Positions 32,605 through 41,314 of a stretch of DNA of 64,000 bases are shown here, in pieces. The position numbers and the translations under genes are program-made. Source of the stretch: JBKBRC01 sp046292345 (GTDB taxonomy: Bacteria > Bacteroidota > Rhodothermia > Rhodothermales > Rubricoccaceae). Each line of letters starts with the position of its first letter. Within the stretch, counting starts at the first letter, position 1. Location: the NCBI GenBank assembly GCA_046292345.1, contig JBKBRC010000008.1:17314-81313 (forward strand), in the 5' to 3' direction. The notes beneath the pieces were generated by a model, which saw nothing but the letters and a program-made list of their open reading frames with translations, ran no database searches and was not told the DNA's origin.

Positions 32605-34014
32605 ATGAACATCGCAGTTGTCGGCACCGGCTATGTGGGACTCGTCTCCGGCGTGTGCTTTGCCGAAATGGGCAACGACGTCACGTGCGTCGACATCGAC
32701 GCCTCGAAGGTGGACAGCCTCCGCGAGGGCCGCCTGACCATCTACGAGCCCGGCCTCGAGGTCTACTTCGACCGCGGCCGCCGCGAGGGACGCCTCCACT
32801 TCACGACCAACCTCGCCGAGGCCCTCGAGCCCGCCGAGGCCGTCTTCCTCGCGCTCCCGACACCGCCCGGCGAGGACGGCTCGGCTGACCTGTCGTACGT
32901 CATGGGCGTGGCCGACGAGATCGGGCAGCTGCTCGCGGCCCATCCGGACTGGGGCTACAAGGTGCTCGTCGACAAGAGCACCGTGCCCGTGGGGACGGCG
33001 CGGCGCGTCACGGCCGCCGTGGAGGCGCATGGCCTCGTGGCCGGCGAGCACTTCGACGTCGTCTCGAACCCCGAATTCCTTCGCGAGGGTGTAGCCGTCG
33101 AGGACTTCATGAAGCCCGAGCGCGTCGTCGTCGGCACCGGCTCGGCGCGCGCGGCCGACCTGATGACGCGCCTCTACGAGCCGTTCGTGCGCTCGGGCAA
33201 CCCCATCATCGTGATGGACGAGGAGAGCGCCGAGATGACCAAGTACGCCGCCAACGCGCTCCTGGCCACCAAGATCACGTTCATGAACGAGATCGCCAAC
33301 CTGTGCGAGCGCGTCGGCGCGGACGTGGACAAGGTGCGCCGCGGCATCGGCACCGACAGCCGCATCGGGCCCAAGTTCCTCTACGCCGGCATCGGCTTCG
33401 GCGGCTCGTGCTTCCCCAAAGACGTGCAGGCGCTGCACCGCACCGCGCAGCAGAACAACTACGACTTCAAGATCCTCGAGGCCGTGCTCGCGGTCAACGA
33501 AAAGCAGAAGACCGTCCTCGTGCCGCGCGTCGTGGAGGCCCTTGGCGACGAGCGCGGCCGCCTCGACGGCCGCCGCATCGCCCTCTGGGGGCTCGCCTTC
33601 AAGCCGCACACCGACGACGTGCGCGAGGCGCCGGCGCACGTGCTCATCCGCGAGTTCGTCGCGCGCGGGGCCGAGGTCGTCGCCTTCGACCCCGAGGCCA
33701 TCGAGACGACCAAGGCCGCCTTCGAGCGCGCGCCGCTCGAGGGCGACGGCTCGCTCCGCTACGCGGCCAACGTCTACGAGGCCGCCGAAGGCGCCGACGC
33801 GCTCGTGATCGCGACCGAGTGGCCAGAGTTTCGCCGCCCGGACCTTGCGCGCATCCGCGCCTCGATGGCCCTCCCCGAGAGCGGCGCGCCCTTCGTCTTC
33901 GATGGGCGCAACCTCTACGCCGCCGAGCGCATGGCCGAGGCCGGCTTCGACTACCACTCGATCGGGCGGCCGTACGTGGCGCCGGCCGTGCCGAGCGAGC
34001 AGGCCGAGGCCTGA
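32605..34014 (+). CDS. ugd: UDP-glucose/GDP-mannose dehydrogenase family, probable UDP-glucose 6-dehydrogenase
   Basis: Oxidises UDP-glucose twice to UDP-glucuronate with NAD+. The 469-residue protein begins with the Rossmann motif MNIAVVGTGYVGLVSG; catalytic C269 lies in GGSCFPKD, with KYAANALLATKITFMNE upstream and GLAFKPHTDDVREAP downstream. The neighbouring uxs uses its product. A UDP-GlcNAc dehydrogenase role cannot be excluded and would feed the 3-amino-sugar genes to the right. The stop codon lies inside a 20-bp tandem repeat present three times. Confidence 0.93.
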   Translation: MNIAVVGTGYVGLVSGVCFAEMGNDVTCVDIDASKVDSLREGRLTIYEPGLEVYFDRGRREGRLHFTTNLAEALEPAEAVFLALPTPPGEDGSADLSYVMGVADEIGQLLAAHPDWGYKVLVDKSTVPVGTARRVTAAVEAHGLVAGEHFDVVSNPEFLREGVAVEDFMKPERVVVGTGSARAADLMTRLYEPFVRSGNPIIVMDEESAEMTKYAANALLATKITFMNEIANLCERVGADVDKVRRGIGTDSRIGPKFLYAGIGFGGSCFPKDVQALHRTAQQNNYDFKILEAVLAVNEKQKTVLVPRVVEALGDERGRLDGRRIALWGLAFKPHTDDVREAPAHVLIREFVARGAEVVAFDPEAIETTKAAFERAPLEGDGSLRYAANVYEAAEGADALVIATEWPEFRRPDLARIRASMALPESGAPFVFDGRNLYAAERMAEAGFDYHSIGRPYVAPAVPSEQAEA

Positions 34015-34061
34015 ACTCCCGGGCCGAGGCCTGAACTCCCGGGCCGAGGCCTGAACTCCCG
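34002..34061. repeat. 20-bp tandem repeat spanning the ugd stop codon
   Basis: Three exact copies of ggccgaggcctgaactcccg (34002, 34022, 34042). The first contains the last codons (E-A) and the TGA of ugd; the other two repeat the same stop region downstream. Confidence 0.95.
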
Positions 34062-34121
34062 GGCGGGCCGGAGCACGAGGCGCCGGCCCGCTCCCTTTCC
34101 TCCCCCCTGACGCTGCCCCCG

Positions 34122-35078
34122 ATGCCCCGCACGCTCATCACCGGCGGCGCCGGTTTCCTCGGCTCGCACCTGTGCGAGCGCATGCTCGCCGAGGGCCACG
34201 AGGTCGTCTGCATGGACAACCTCATCACCGGCAACCCGGACAACATCGCGCACCTGATCGGCAACCCCGCCTTCCGGTTCATTCGCCACGACGTGACTAA
34301 CTACATCTACGTCGAGGGCGCGCTGGACTACATCCTGCACTTCGCGAGCCCGGCCTCGCCGATCGACTACCTCAAGCTGCCCATCCAGACGCTCAAGGTG
34401 GGCGCGCACGGCACGCACAACTGCCTCGGGCTGGCCAAGGCCAAAGGCGCGCGCTTCCTGCTCGCCTCCACGTCCGAGGTCTACGGTGACCCGCTGCTGC
34501 ACCCGCAGCCGGAGTCTTACTGGGGCAACGTCAACCCGGTCGGTCTGCGCGGCGTCTACGACGAGGCCAAGCGCTTCGCCGAGGCCATCACGATGGCCTA
34601 CCACCGCTACCACGGCGTCGAGACGCGCATCGTGCGCATCTTCAACACCTACGGCCCACGCATGCGCCTCGACGACGGGCGCGCGCTGCCGGCCTTCATG
34701 GGACAGGCGCTCCGCGGCGAGCCCATCACGGTCTTCGGGGACGGCAGCCAGACGCGCTCGTTCCAGTACGTGGACGACCTCGTGGAGGGCATCTATCGCC
34801 TGCTCCTCTCCGACACGCCCGAGCCGGTCAACATCGGCAACCCGGACGAGATATCGATCGGCGACTTTGCCGAGGAAATCCGTGCCCTGACGGGCACCGA
34901 GAGCCCGGTGGTCTACGAACCCCTCCCGGCCGATGACCCGAAGGTGCGCCGGCCCGACATCGCGCGCGCCCGCGAGGTGCTCGGCTGGGAGCCGCGCGTC
35001 AGCCGCGCCGAGGGCCTGCGCCGCACGCTCGAGTACTTCCGCGAGCGCGTGCCCGTGCAGGCGTCTTCGGCCGGCTGA
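34122..35078 (+). CDS. uxs: UDP-glucuronate decarboxylase (UDP-xylose synthase)
   Basis: An NAD-dependent SDR enzyme that converts UDP-glucuronate to UDP-xylose. The 318-residue protein has ITGGAGFLGSHLCERML (NAD site), HFASPASPIDYLKLPIQTLK, STSEVYGDP, active-site YDEAK and the family segment VRIFNTYGPRMRLDDGR, which is typical of Uxs rather than RmlB or GalE. It follows ugd by 107 bp on the same strand, so substrate and product are made together. Confidence 0.93.
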   Translation: MPRTLITGGAGFLGSHLCERMLAEGHEVVCMDNLITGNPDNIAHLIGNPAFRFIRHDVTNYIYVEGALDYILHFASPASPIDYLKLPIQTLKVGAHGTHNCLGLAKAKGARFLLASTSEVYGDPLLHPQPESYWGNVNPVGLRGVYDEAKRFAEAITMAYHRYHGVETRIVRIFNTYGPRMRLDDGRALPAFMGQALRGEPITVFGDGSQTRSFQYVDDLVEGIYRLLLSDTPEPVNIGNPDEISIGDFAEEIRALTGTESPVVYEPLPADDPKVRRPDIARAREVLGWEPRVSRAEGLRRTLEYFRERVPVQASSAG

Positions 35079-35124
35079 GCGCCCGGCGCGCGGCGGCTCC
35101 GAAGTAGCGGGGCCTGGCGGGCGG

Positions 35125-35132
35125 TAGCTTGC
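35125..35132 (+). promoter_or_regulatory. TAGCTTGC promoter-like element upstream of rmlA
   Basis: TAGCTTGC lies 51 bp before the rmlA GTG and is identical to the pair in the 42131-42164 divergent region. It suggests that rmlACD is transcribed separately from ugd-uxs. Confidence 0.45.
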
Positions 35133-35183
35133 CGGGCCCCGCGCCGTTTCTTCTGTGCTCTGCCCCGCGGCTCTTCGCTCCTC

Positions 35184-36092
35184 GTGAAAGGCATTCTCCT
35201 CGCCGGCGGCTCCGGCACGCGCCTGCACCCGATGACGCTCGCCGTCAGCAAGCAGCTCGTGCCGGTTTTCGACAAGCCGATGATCTACTACCCGCTCAGC
35301 ACGCTCATGCTGGCGGGCATCCGCGACTTCCTGCTCGTCTCGACGCCCCACGACCTGCCGCACTTCGAGCGTCTGCTCGGCGACGGCGCTCGGTGGGGGC
35401 TCTCGGTGCGGTACGCTGCGCAGCCCGTGCCGGGCGGCATCGCGCAGGCGCTCACGATCGGGGCCGGCTTCGCGGAGGGCGGCCCGGTGGCGCTTATCCT
35501 CGGCGACAACATCTTCTACGGTCAGGGCCTCTCGGAGACGCTCCAGCGCGCCGCGCGCACGACCGCAGCCGAGGGCGGCGCGACCGTCTTCGGCTACCGA
35601 GTCGCCGATCCTGAGCGCTACGGCGTCGTCTCGTTCGGGCCGGACGGGCGCGCCGAAGACATTGAGGAGAAGCCGGCCCGCCCGCGCTCGAACGTCGCCG
35701 TGACGGGCCTGTACTTCTACGACGCCGGGGCGCCCGCCATCGCGGCCGGCCTCGAGCCCTCCTCGCGCGGCGAGCTCGAGATCACCGACGTCAACCGGGC
35801 CTACCTGGCCGCGGGGCGGCTGCGCGTCGAGCGGCTCGGGCGTGGCACAGCCTGGCTCGACACGGGCACGCCGCGCGCGCTGCTCGAGGCGTCCAACTTC
35901 GTCGAGGTCGTCGAGAGCCGGCAGGGGCTCAAGGTGGCCTGCCCCGAGGAGGTCGCCTATCGGATGGGCTACATCGACGCCGAGGGGCTGGCCGCGTGCG
36001 CCGCGGCGCTCGCGCGGAGCGACTACGGGCGCTACCTCGCGCGCCTGCTCGCCGAGGAAGCCGGCCCCGAGGCTGAGCCGCCGGCGCGATGA
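35184..36092 (+). CDS. rmlA: Glucose-1-phosphate thymidylyltransferase
   Basis: First enzyme of dTDP-L-rhamnose synthesis: glucose-1-phosphate plus dTTP gives dTDP-glucose. The 302-residue protein shows GILLAGGSGTRLHPMTLAVSK, KPMIYYPLSTLMLAGI, LGDNIFYG, and GRGTAWLDTGT, all diagnostic of RmlA. It starts with GTG. The stop overlaps the rmlC start (ATGA), so the two are translationally coupled. Confidence 0.96.
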   Translation: MKGILLAGGSGTRLHPMTLAVSKQLVPVFDKPMIYYPLSTLMLAGIRDFLLVSTPHDLPHFERLLGDGARWGLSVRYAAQPVPGGIAQALTIGAGFAEGGPVALILGDNIFYGQGLSETLQRAARTTAAEGGATVFGYRVADPERYGVVSFGPDGRAEDIEEKPARPRSNVAVTGLYFYDAGAPAIAAGLEPSSRGELEITDVNRAYLAAGRLRVERLGRGTAWLDTGTPRALLEASNFVEVVESRQGLKVACPEEVAYRMGYIDAEGLAACAAALARSDYGRYLARLLAEEAGPEAEPPAR

Positions 36093-36652
36093 CCGTGACC
36101 GAGCTAGCCCTGCCGGGCCTACGGCTCGTCGAGCCGGTCGTGCACGGCGACGCGCGCGGCTTCTTCGTCGAGCGCTACCACGTGGCCCGCTACGCCTCGG
36201 CCGGCATCCCCGAGCCGGGCGCGGCATTCGTGCAGGACAACCACTCGCGCTCGCGGCAGGGCACGCTCCGCGGGCTCCACTTCCAGCGCCGGCACCCGCA
36301 GGGCAAGCTGATCGAGGTGCTCGCCGGGCGCGTCTACGACGTCGTGGTAGACGTGCGCGCGGGCTCGCCCACGTTCGGACGCTGGCTCGCGCTCACGCTC
36401 GACGCCGAGCAGCACCGGCAGCTCTACGTCCCGCCCGGCTACGCGCACGGGTTCTGCGTCCTCTCGGACACGGCCGACTTCCTCTACAAATGCACCGAGG
36501 TCTACCGGGCCGACGACGAGGGGGGCATCCGCTGGGACGACCCCACGCTCGGAATCCCGTGGCCGCTCGAGGCGCCGCTCGTGTCGGACAAGGACGCACG
36601 CCTGCCGCGGCTCCGAGATCTCAGGCCGGCGGATCTGCCGGGCGCGCCGTGA
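36089..36652 (+). CDS. rmlC: dTDP-4-dehydrorhamnose 3,5-epimerase
   Basis: Cupin-fold epimerase, third step of dTDP-L-rhamnose synthesis. The 187-residue protein carries DARGFFVERYH, QDNHSRSRQGTLRGLHFQ (catalytic His region), DVVVDVRAGSPTFG and YVPPGYAHGFCVLSD. It overlaps rmlA by four bases and rmlD by four bases (GTGA), forming a tight three-gene set. Confidence 0.96.
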   Translation: MTVTELALPGLRLVEPVVHGDARGFFVERYHVARYASAGIPEPGAAFVQDNHSRSRQGTLRGLHFQRRHPQGKLIEVLAGRVYDVVVDVRAGSPTFGRWLALTLDAEQHRQLYVPPGYAHGFCVLSDTADFLYKCTEVYRADDEGGIRWDDPTLGIPWPLEAPLVSDKDARLPRLRDLRPADLPGAP

Positions 36653-37545
36653 AGCTGCTCGTGACCGGAGCCGGCGGGCAAGTGGGGCGCGCGCTCGTGC
36701 GGGCGGCTCGCGCCGGGAACGTGCACGTCGTCGCGCTCGACCGGGCCAGTCTCGACGTGACACGCCCCATGCCGGTCGCGGCCGCGCTGCGCGCGCATGC
36801 GCCCGACGTCCTCGTCAACGCCGCCGCCTACACCGCCGTGGACCGCGCCGAGGCGGAGCCCGAGGCTGCCTTCGCCGCCAACCGGGACGGCCCCGACGTA
36901 CTCGCGCGCGCCTGCGCGCGCGCCGGCATCCCCCTGCTCCACCTCTCGACCGATTACGTCTTCGACGGGCGCAAGGGCGCGCCGTACGTGCCGGCGGACG
37001 CCGCTGCACCGCTCTCGGTCTACGGCGCGAGCAAGTGGGCTGGGGAGGAGGCCGTACGTGCCCATGCGCCGCAGCACCTGATCGTGCGCACGGCCTGGCT
37101 GTTCTCCGGCGAAGGGCGCAACTTCGTGCGTACGATCCTCCGGCTCGCGCGCGAGCGCGACACGCTGCGCGTCGTGGCGGACCAGGTGGGCCACCCCACG
37201 CCTGCCGACGCGCTCGCAGAAGGCCTGCTCGTGCTCGCGCGCCGAGCGGCGGCCGGCGATGCGCCCTGGGGCACGTACCACCTCGCGGGCACACCCGCCA
37301 CGACGTGGCATGCCCTTGCTGAGACCGTGCTCGCCGAGGCCCGCCGGCACGCGCCGCTCGTCGCGCAAGCCGTCGAGCCGATCCGCACGGCGGCGTACCC
37401 GGCGGCAGCGCGGCGGCCCATGCGGGTAGAACTGGACCAGCGCGCTACCGGAGAGGCTTTCGGCGTATCCCCGCCCGACTGGCGTGAAGGGGTGAGGCGA
37501 ACTGTCTCGTATGTGATGAAACCGTCAGGATCGTCTGCCGGGTGA
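36649..37545 (+). CDS. rmlD: dTDP-4-dehydrorhamnose reductase
   Basis: Last step of dTDP-L-rhamnose synthesis, NADPH-dependent SDR. The 298-residue protein has MKLLVTGAGGQVGRAL, NAAAYTAVDRAE, STDYVFDG, active-site YGASKWAGE and RTAWLFSGEGRNFVRTIL. The start is a GTG overlapping the rmlC stop. A short hairpin (agacgc-ggc-gcgtct) lies at the stop codon. The second enzyme of the pathway, RmlB, is not encoded in this window. Confidence 0.95.
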   Translation: MKLLVTGAGGQVGRALVRAARAGNVHVVALDRASLDVTRPMPVAAALRAHAPDVLVNAAAYTAVDRAEAEPEAAFAANRDGPDVLARACARAGIPLLHLSTDYVFDGRKGAPYVPADAAAPLSVYGASKWAGEEAVRAHAPQHLIVRTAWLFSGEGRNFVRTILRLARERDTLRVVADQVGHPTPADALAEGLLVLARRAAAGDAPWGTYHLAGTPATTWHALAETVLAEARRHAPLVAQAVEPIRTAAYPAAARRPMRVELDQRATGEAFGVSPPDWREGVRRTVSYVMKPSGSSAG

Positions 37546-37736
37546 GACGCGGCGCGTCTACCCTGCGGCCAGGCGGGTGCGGAAGCACCATCTCGCGTGT
37601 CTGTCCGCCCGGATGCGTTCTGTGGCACGGAGGTCTCGCGGAGGCCGGTTTGTGCTAGACACGCACCGAGCGTGCGCCAAAGCGCTCGAACCCGCCGCTC
37701 CCGGGGCCGTTATGGGGGGCGACATCCCTTCTACAT

Positions 37737-39005
37737 ATGCCTTTTCTCGTACTTCTTCTGGGCTTCCTGCTCAGCGCAGGACTCGTGCTGCTGCTCATGC
37801 CGCACGTCCGGCGCTTCGCGCTGCGCATGGACCTCGTAGACCGGCCCGATGGGGTGCGCAAACTGCACAGGGAGCCGGTTCCGTGCATCGGGGGGCTGGC
37901 CATCGCCGGCGCGTTTTTCGTCGGTGCGGCGGTGATGACGCTCGCCTGGATCGAGCTCCCCGCGCATCTGGTGGCCATGCTCACGCCGCCGCCCATCCTC
38001 GTCGTGCTCGGGGCGCTGCTGATCACCGCAGTTGGCTTCGCCGATGATATTTTAGACCTTTCGTTCCGCCGCAAGTTCGCCGCGCAACTGGCAGCGACGG
38101 GTCTGGCCGTCGCGGGTGGCTATCGCATCACGGTGTTCGACGCGGCGCTGGGCGAGGGCACGCTCGCGCTGGCCGTCTCGTTTGCGCTCACGGTCGTGTG
38201 GATGGTAGGCGTTATGAACGCCGTCAACCTGATCGACGGGGCTGACGGCCTAGCAGCGGGCGTCGTCGCGGTGGCCATGATTGGGCTGGCCGCTGTGCAT
38301 GCCGCCGCGGGCGACATCGCCGCGCTCGTGCTGCCGGTGGCGCTCGTAGGGGCGCTCGTCGGCTTCCTGCGCTTCAACTGGAATCCGGCCTCGGTCTTCA
38401 TGGGGGATGCGGGTAGCCTGCTACTCGGCTACGTCATGGGCGCCTACGCGCTACGCGGCACCGCGCACGCCGATCCTGTGCTGGCGCTCGTGATTCCGGC
38501 CGTCGTGATGGGGGTGCCGGTGCTCGACACGCTGCTCTCCATCATCCGCCGGCGTCTTACGGGCCGCCCCCTCTTCGCCGCCGACCGAGACCACATCCAC
38601 CATCGCCTGATCGCGCGGACCGGCTCGGTGCGGCGCTCGGTGAGCCTGCTGATCGGGCTCGGCGTGTTCTTCGCCGTCGGCGCGCTGGCGATGGTGAACG
38701 CGCCGCGCGAGGCGGCCTACGGCATCTTCCTCGGCGGAACGGCGCTCGTATACCTGTTCCTGCGTCTGAACGGCGCGCTGCCCACGCTCCGCGACTCGGC
38801 GCAGCTGGTGCGCCGGCGGGCGGCGCTGCGTCGCGCGCTGCGCCTCAAGGATCTCGCGGCGACGCGGGTCCCGGCATCGGTGCCCGTGCCGGCATCAGTG
38901 CCCGTGCCGGGCGTGCGCGCGTTCGAGTCTTCCGGAGACGGCACGCCGCTCTCAGGCCGCGGCGTGCGCATCGAGGTCCACTCGCCGGCCGCCGCGGGCG
39001 AGTGA
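37737..39005 (+). CDS. Undecaprenyl-phosphate sugar-1-phosphate transferase (WecA/TagO family)
   Basis: Integral membrane transferase that loads the first sugar phosphate (usually GlcNAc-1-P) on undecaprenyl phosphate to start polysaccharide assembly. The 422-residue protein has about ten hydrophobic helices and the family's cytoplasmic motifs: GFADDILDL, NAVNLIDGADGLAAG, FMGDAGSLLLG, and DRDHIHHRL. About 70 residues after the last helix are unusual: an Arg-rich stretch and a VPASVP repeat (18-bp DNA repeat, 38871-38906). The final 54 bp overlap the 3' end of the convergent oxidoreductase gene. Confidence 0.92.
   Translation: MPFLVLLLGFLLSAGLVLLLMPHVRRFALRMDLVDRPDGVRKLHREPVPCIGGLAIAGAFFVGAAVMTLAWIELPAHLVAMLTPPPILVVLGALLITAVGFADDILDLSFRRKFAAQLAATGLAVAGGYRITVFDAALGEGTLALAVSFALTVVWMVGVMNAVNLIDGADGLAAGVVAVAMIGLAAVHAAAGDIAALVLPVALVGALVGFLRFNWNPASVFMGDAGSLLLGYVMGAYALRGTAHADPVLALVIPAVVMGVPVLDTLLSIIRRRLTGRPLFAADRDHIHHRLIARTGSVRRSVSLLIGLGVFFAVGALAMVNAPREAAYGIFLGGTALVYLFLRLNGALPTLRDSAQLVRRRAALRRALRLKDLAATRVPASVPVPASVPVPGVRAFESSGDGTPLSGRGVRIEVHSPAAAGE
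38871..38906 (+). repeat. 18-bp direct repeat in the WecA-like C-terminal tail
   Basis: ccggcatcggtgcccgtg (38871-38888) and ccggcatcagtgcccgtg (38889-38906) differ by one base and encode PASVPV twice, followed by a partial third copy. Confidence 0.9.
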
Positions 39006-40040
39006 GTGCCGGGCGGCCTCGAGCAGGCGTACCACGGCGAGCCCGTCGTGCCCGTCGGTGCGGGGCGCGCGTTGCTGGCGCACCGAGGCGACGAACTCGG
39101 CGCACTCGAGGCGCAGCGGCTCCGCTGCGTCTACGCGGGGAATCACGATGTCTCCCGAGCGCACGCTGACGGCGCCTGCGAACGATGCGAAGCCGGCCTC
39201 CGGGAGCACGCCGTCCGTGGCCCCCGGGACCTCGACGGCCTTGTCGTAGACGCGCACTTTCTCGGCCGGCTCCATGTCGTCGACGACGGCCATGCGGCGG
39301 CTGCCGACGACGGTCACGCGCCGGACTTTGTGCGGATCGAGCCAGCTTGCGTGCAGATGCGCGAGCTGGCCGCCAGCGTAGTAGACTGTCGCGAAGACGA
39401 CATCGTGCACGCCAGGGCGGAGGAACGCCTGCCCGTGCGCTGCGACCGCGACGGGCGCGCTCGGGATGAGCGCGCGGGCCACCGCCAGGTCGTGCGGCGC
39501 GAGGCTGTCGAACGCACTCTCCTCGGCCCGCACGATGCCGAGGTTGACGCGAGTCGCATAGAGGTAGCGGATTTCGCCCAACTCGCCTGCGGCTGCGAGC
39601 GTCTCCACGTGCCGGAAGGCAGGATGGTAGCGCAGCAGATGCCCTACCATCAGGCGGAGGTGGTGCGCGTCGGCGAGCGCCACGAGGTGCTCGGCTTCGG
39701 CCGTAGTCTGCGCCATCGGCTTCTCGACGAAGACGTGCTTGCCAGCGCGGAGCGCGGCCTCGGCATGGCGAGCGTGCGAGGGCGTTTCCGTAGCGATGGC
39801 CACAGCCTCCACGCGCGGGTCGGCGAGCAGAGCGTCGGCGGAAGAGTAGGCCCGTGCGTCCGGGCACGTTGCCGAGGCGGCTGCGAGGGCCTCTGCGCGC
39901 GTGTCGCACACGGCTACCACGTCGGCCTCTGGTAGGCCGGCGAAGGCGCGCAGCAGGTTGCGTCCCCAGTAGCCGACGCCGATCTGTCCGATGCGCAGCG
40001 GCCCGGCGGCATGAGGTGCGGAGGTCAGAGGCGCGCTCAT
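38952..40040 (-). CDS. Gfo/Idh/MocA oxidoreductase, probable nucleotide-sugar 3-dehydrogenase
   Basis: A 362-residue NAD-dependent oxidoreductase: Rossmann motif IGQIGVGYWGRNLLRAF, then EKPMAQTTAEAEHL with the catalytic Lys, and the C-terminal alpha/beta domain. The YWGRN form and the partner genes resemble WbpB/WlbA, which oxidise the C3 of UDP-GlcNAcA before transamination. It overlaps the aminotransferase start by four bases (ATGA), so the product of one is probably the substrate of the other. Other nucleotide-sugar 3-oxidoreductases remain possible. The 3' end overlaps the WecA-like gene on the opposite strand by 54 bp. Confidence 0.75.
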   Translation of the reverse strand: MSAPLTSAPHAAGPLRIGQIGVGYWGRNLLRAFAGLPEADVVAVCDTRAEALAAASATCPDARAYSSADALLADPRVEAVAIATETPSHARHAEAALRAGKHVFVEKPMAQTTAEAEHLVALADAHHLRLMVGHLLRYHPAFRHVETLAAAGELGEIRYLYATRVNLGIVRAEESAFDSLAPHDLAVARALIPSAPVAVAAHGQAFLRPGVHDVVFATVYYAGGQLAHLHASWLDPHKVRRVTVVGSRRMAVVDDMEPAEKVRVYDKAVEVPGATDGVLPEAGFASFAGAVSVRSGDIVIPRVDAAEPLRLECAEFVASVRQQRAPRTDGHDGLAVVRLLEAARHSLARGGRRVDLDAHAAA

Positions 40041-41224
40041 TCGGCGAGGGCGGCCAGGCGCTCGCGGCTCTCGGCGCGCTCGCCCGCGAACGCGCGCACG
40101 GCGTCGGCGATACGGGCCACGTCGGAGGGGCGTAGTTCAGGGTGCATGGGCAGCGAAACGACTTCGCGGGCGGCCTGCTCGGTCTCGGGCAAGTCGCCCG
40201 GACCGAAGCCCGCCCCGGCGAAGGCCGGCATGACGTGGAGCGGCTCCGGGTAGTAGACCATCGTCGGGATGCCGTGCGCGCGGAGGTGCTCGCGGAGCGC
40301 GTCGCGGGCGTCGGGCGGCACGCGTAGCGTGTACTGGTGGAACACGTGGTGCGCACCGGCGAGGCGGGCCGGCCGCCGCGCGAACGCGCTGCCCTCGAGG
40401 CAGGCGTCGTAGAGGTTGGCCGCCGCGCGCCGAGCCGCGTTCCAGACGTGCAGGTGCGGCAGCTTGACCGAGAGGATCGCCGCTTGCAGCGCGTCCAGGC
40501 GGCTGTTGACGCCCACGCGGCGATGGTGGTACTTGGCCTCCGCGCCGTGGTTGGCGACGGCGCGCGCCTCGGCGAAGAGCGCGCGGTCTGCAGAGACGAT
40601 CGCGCCGCCGTCGCCGTAGGCGCCGAGGTTCTTGGACGGATAGAACGAGAGACACCCCAGCGCGCCGAGCGTGGTGGCTGGCCGGCCCTGCCAGAGCGCT
40701 CCGATGGCCTGCGCGGCGTCCTCCACGAGGGGGATGCCGCGGGCGCTGCAGACGGCGCGCAGGGCGTCCATGTCAGCCACCTGGCCGTAGAGGTGCACCG
40801 GCACGACGGCCTTGGTACGCGCCGAGAGCGCCGCCGCGACTGCCTCTGGGCGCAGCATGAACGTCTCCGGGTCGATGTCTGCGAACACGACGCGCGCGCC
40901 GAGCAGCGCCGCCGCCTCGGCCGTGGCGACGAACGTGAACGCCGACGTGACGACCTCGTCGCCGGGCCCGACGCCGAGAGCCATCAGCGCGATCTGGAGC
41001 GCGTCGGTGCCGTTGCCCACGCCAAGCGCGAACAGTTCACCCTCGACGGGCGGCGCCCCGGTCGCCGCGCCGGCGCTTGCGATCCACGAAGCCAGTTCTT
41101 GCTCGAAAGCGGCCACGAACGGTCCGCGCACGAACGCGCCGCGCTCGAGCACGCGCGCGACGGCGGCCTCGAGCTGGGGGCGGAGCGACGCGACCTGCGC
41201 GTGCAGGTCTACCATCTGGAGCAT
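40037..41224 (-). CDS. DegT/DnrJ/EryC1/StrS aminotransferase (WbpE-like)
   Basis: PLP-dependent sugar aminotransferase, 395 residues. PLP contacts are visible: VEDAAQAIGA with D169, and SFYPSKNLGAYGDGG with Schiff-base K198; HHRRVGVNSRLDALQAAIL and the C-terminal small domain follow. The SFYPSKNLGAYGDGG segment is close to that of WbpE-type 3-aminotransferases. It would aminate the 3-keto sugar made by the downstream oxidoreductase. Two TAGCTTGG elements lie 34 and 50 bp upstream. Start: ATG 41224; an internal ATG three codons on is equally possible. Confidence 0.85.
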   Translation of the reverse strand: MLQMVDLHAQVASLRPQLEAAVARVLERGAFVRGPFVAAFEQELASWIASAGAATGAPPVEGELFALGVGNGTDALQIALMALGVGPGDEVVTSAFTFVATAEAAALLGARVVFADIDPETFMLRPEAVAAALSARTKAVVPVHLYGQVADMDALRAVCSARGIPLVEDAAQAIGALWQGRPATTLGALGCLSFYPSKNLGAYGDGGAIVSADRALFAEARAVANHGAEAKYHHRRVGVNSRLDALQAAILSVKLPHLHVWNAARRAAANLYDACLEGSAFARRPARLAGAHHVFHQYTLRVPPDARDALREHLRAHGIPTMVYYPEPLHVMPAFAGAGFGPGDLPETEQAAREVVSLPMHPELRPSDVARIADAVRAFAGERAESRERLAALAE

Positions 41225-41257
41225 GCGATTACCGGAGGGCGGCAGGACAGGGCCCAG

Positions 41258-41281
41258 CCAAGCTAGTCTCGCTCCAAGCTA
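41258..41281 (-). promoter_or_regulatory. Two tandem TAGCTTGG elements upstream of the aminotransferase
   Basis: On the minus strand TAGCTTGG occurs at 41274-41281 and again at 41258-41265, 16 bp apart, ahead of the ATG at 41224. Two identical promoter-like octamers in one direction suggest tandem promoters or a regulator site; neither is proven. Confidence 0.45.
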
Positions 41282-41314
41282 GACCCACGCACGCGCGGTC
41301 GTCGGTACATCCGG

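Noticed and set aside
36649..37545. A complete rhamnose operon
   Set aside because: rmlA, rmlC and rmlD are present but the SDR gene at 34122 has the YDEAK/RMRLDDGR features of UDP-xylose synthase, not of RmlB.
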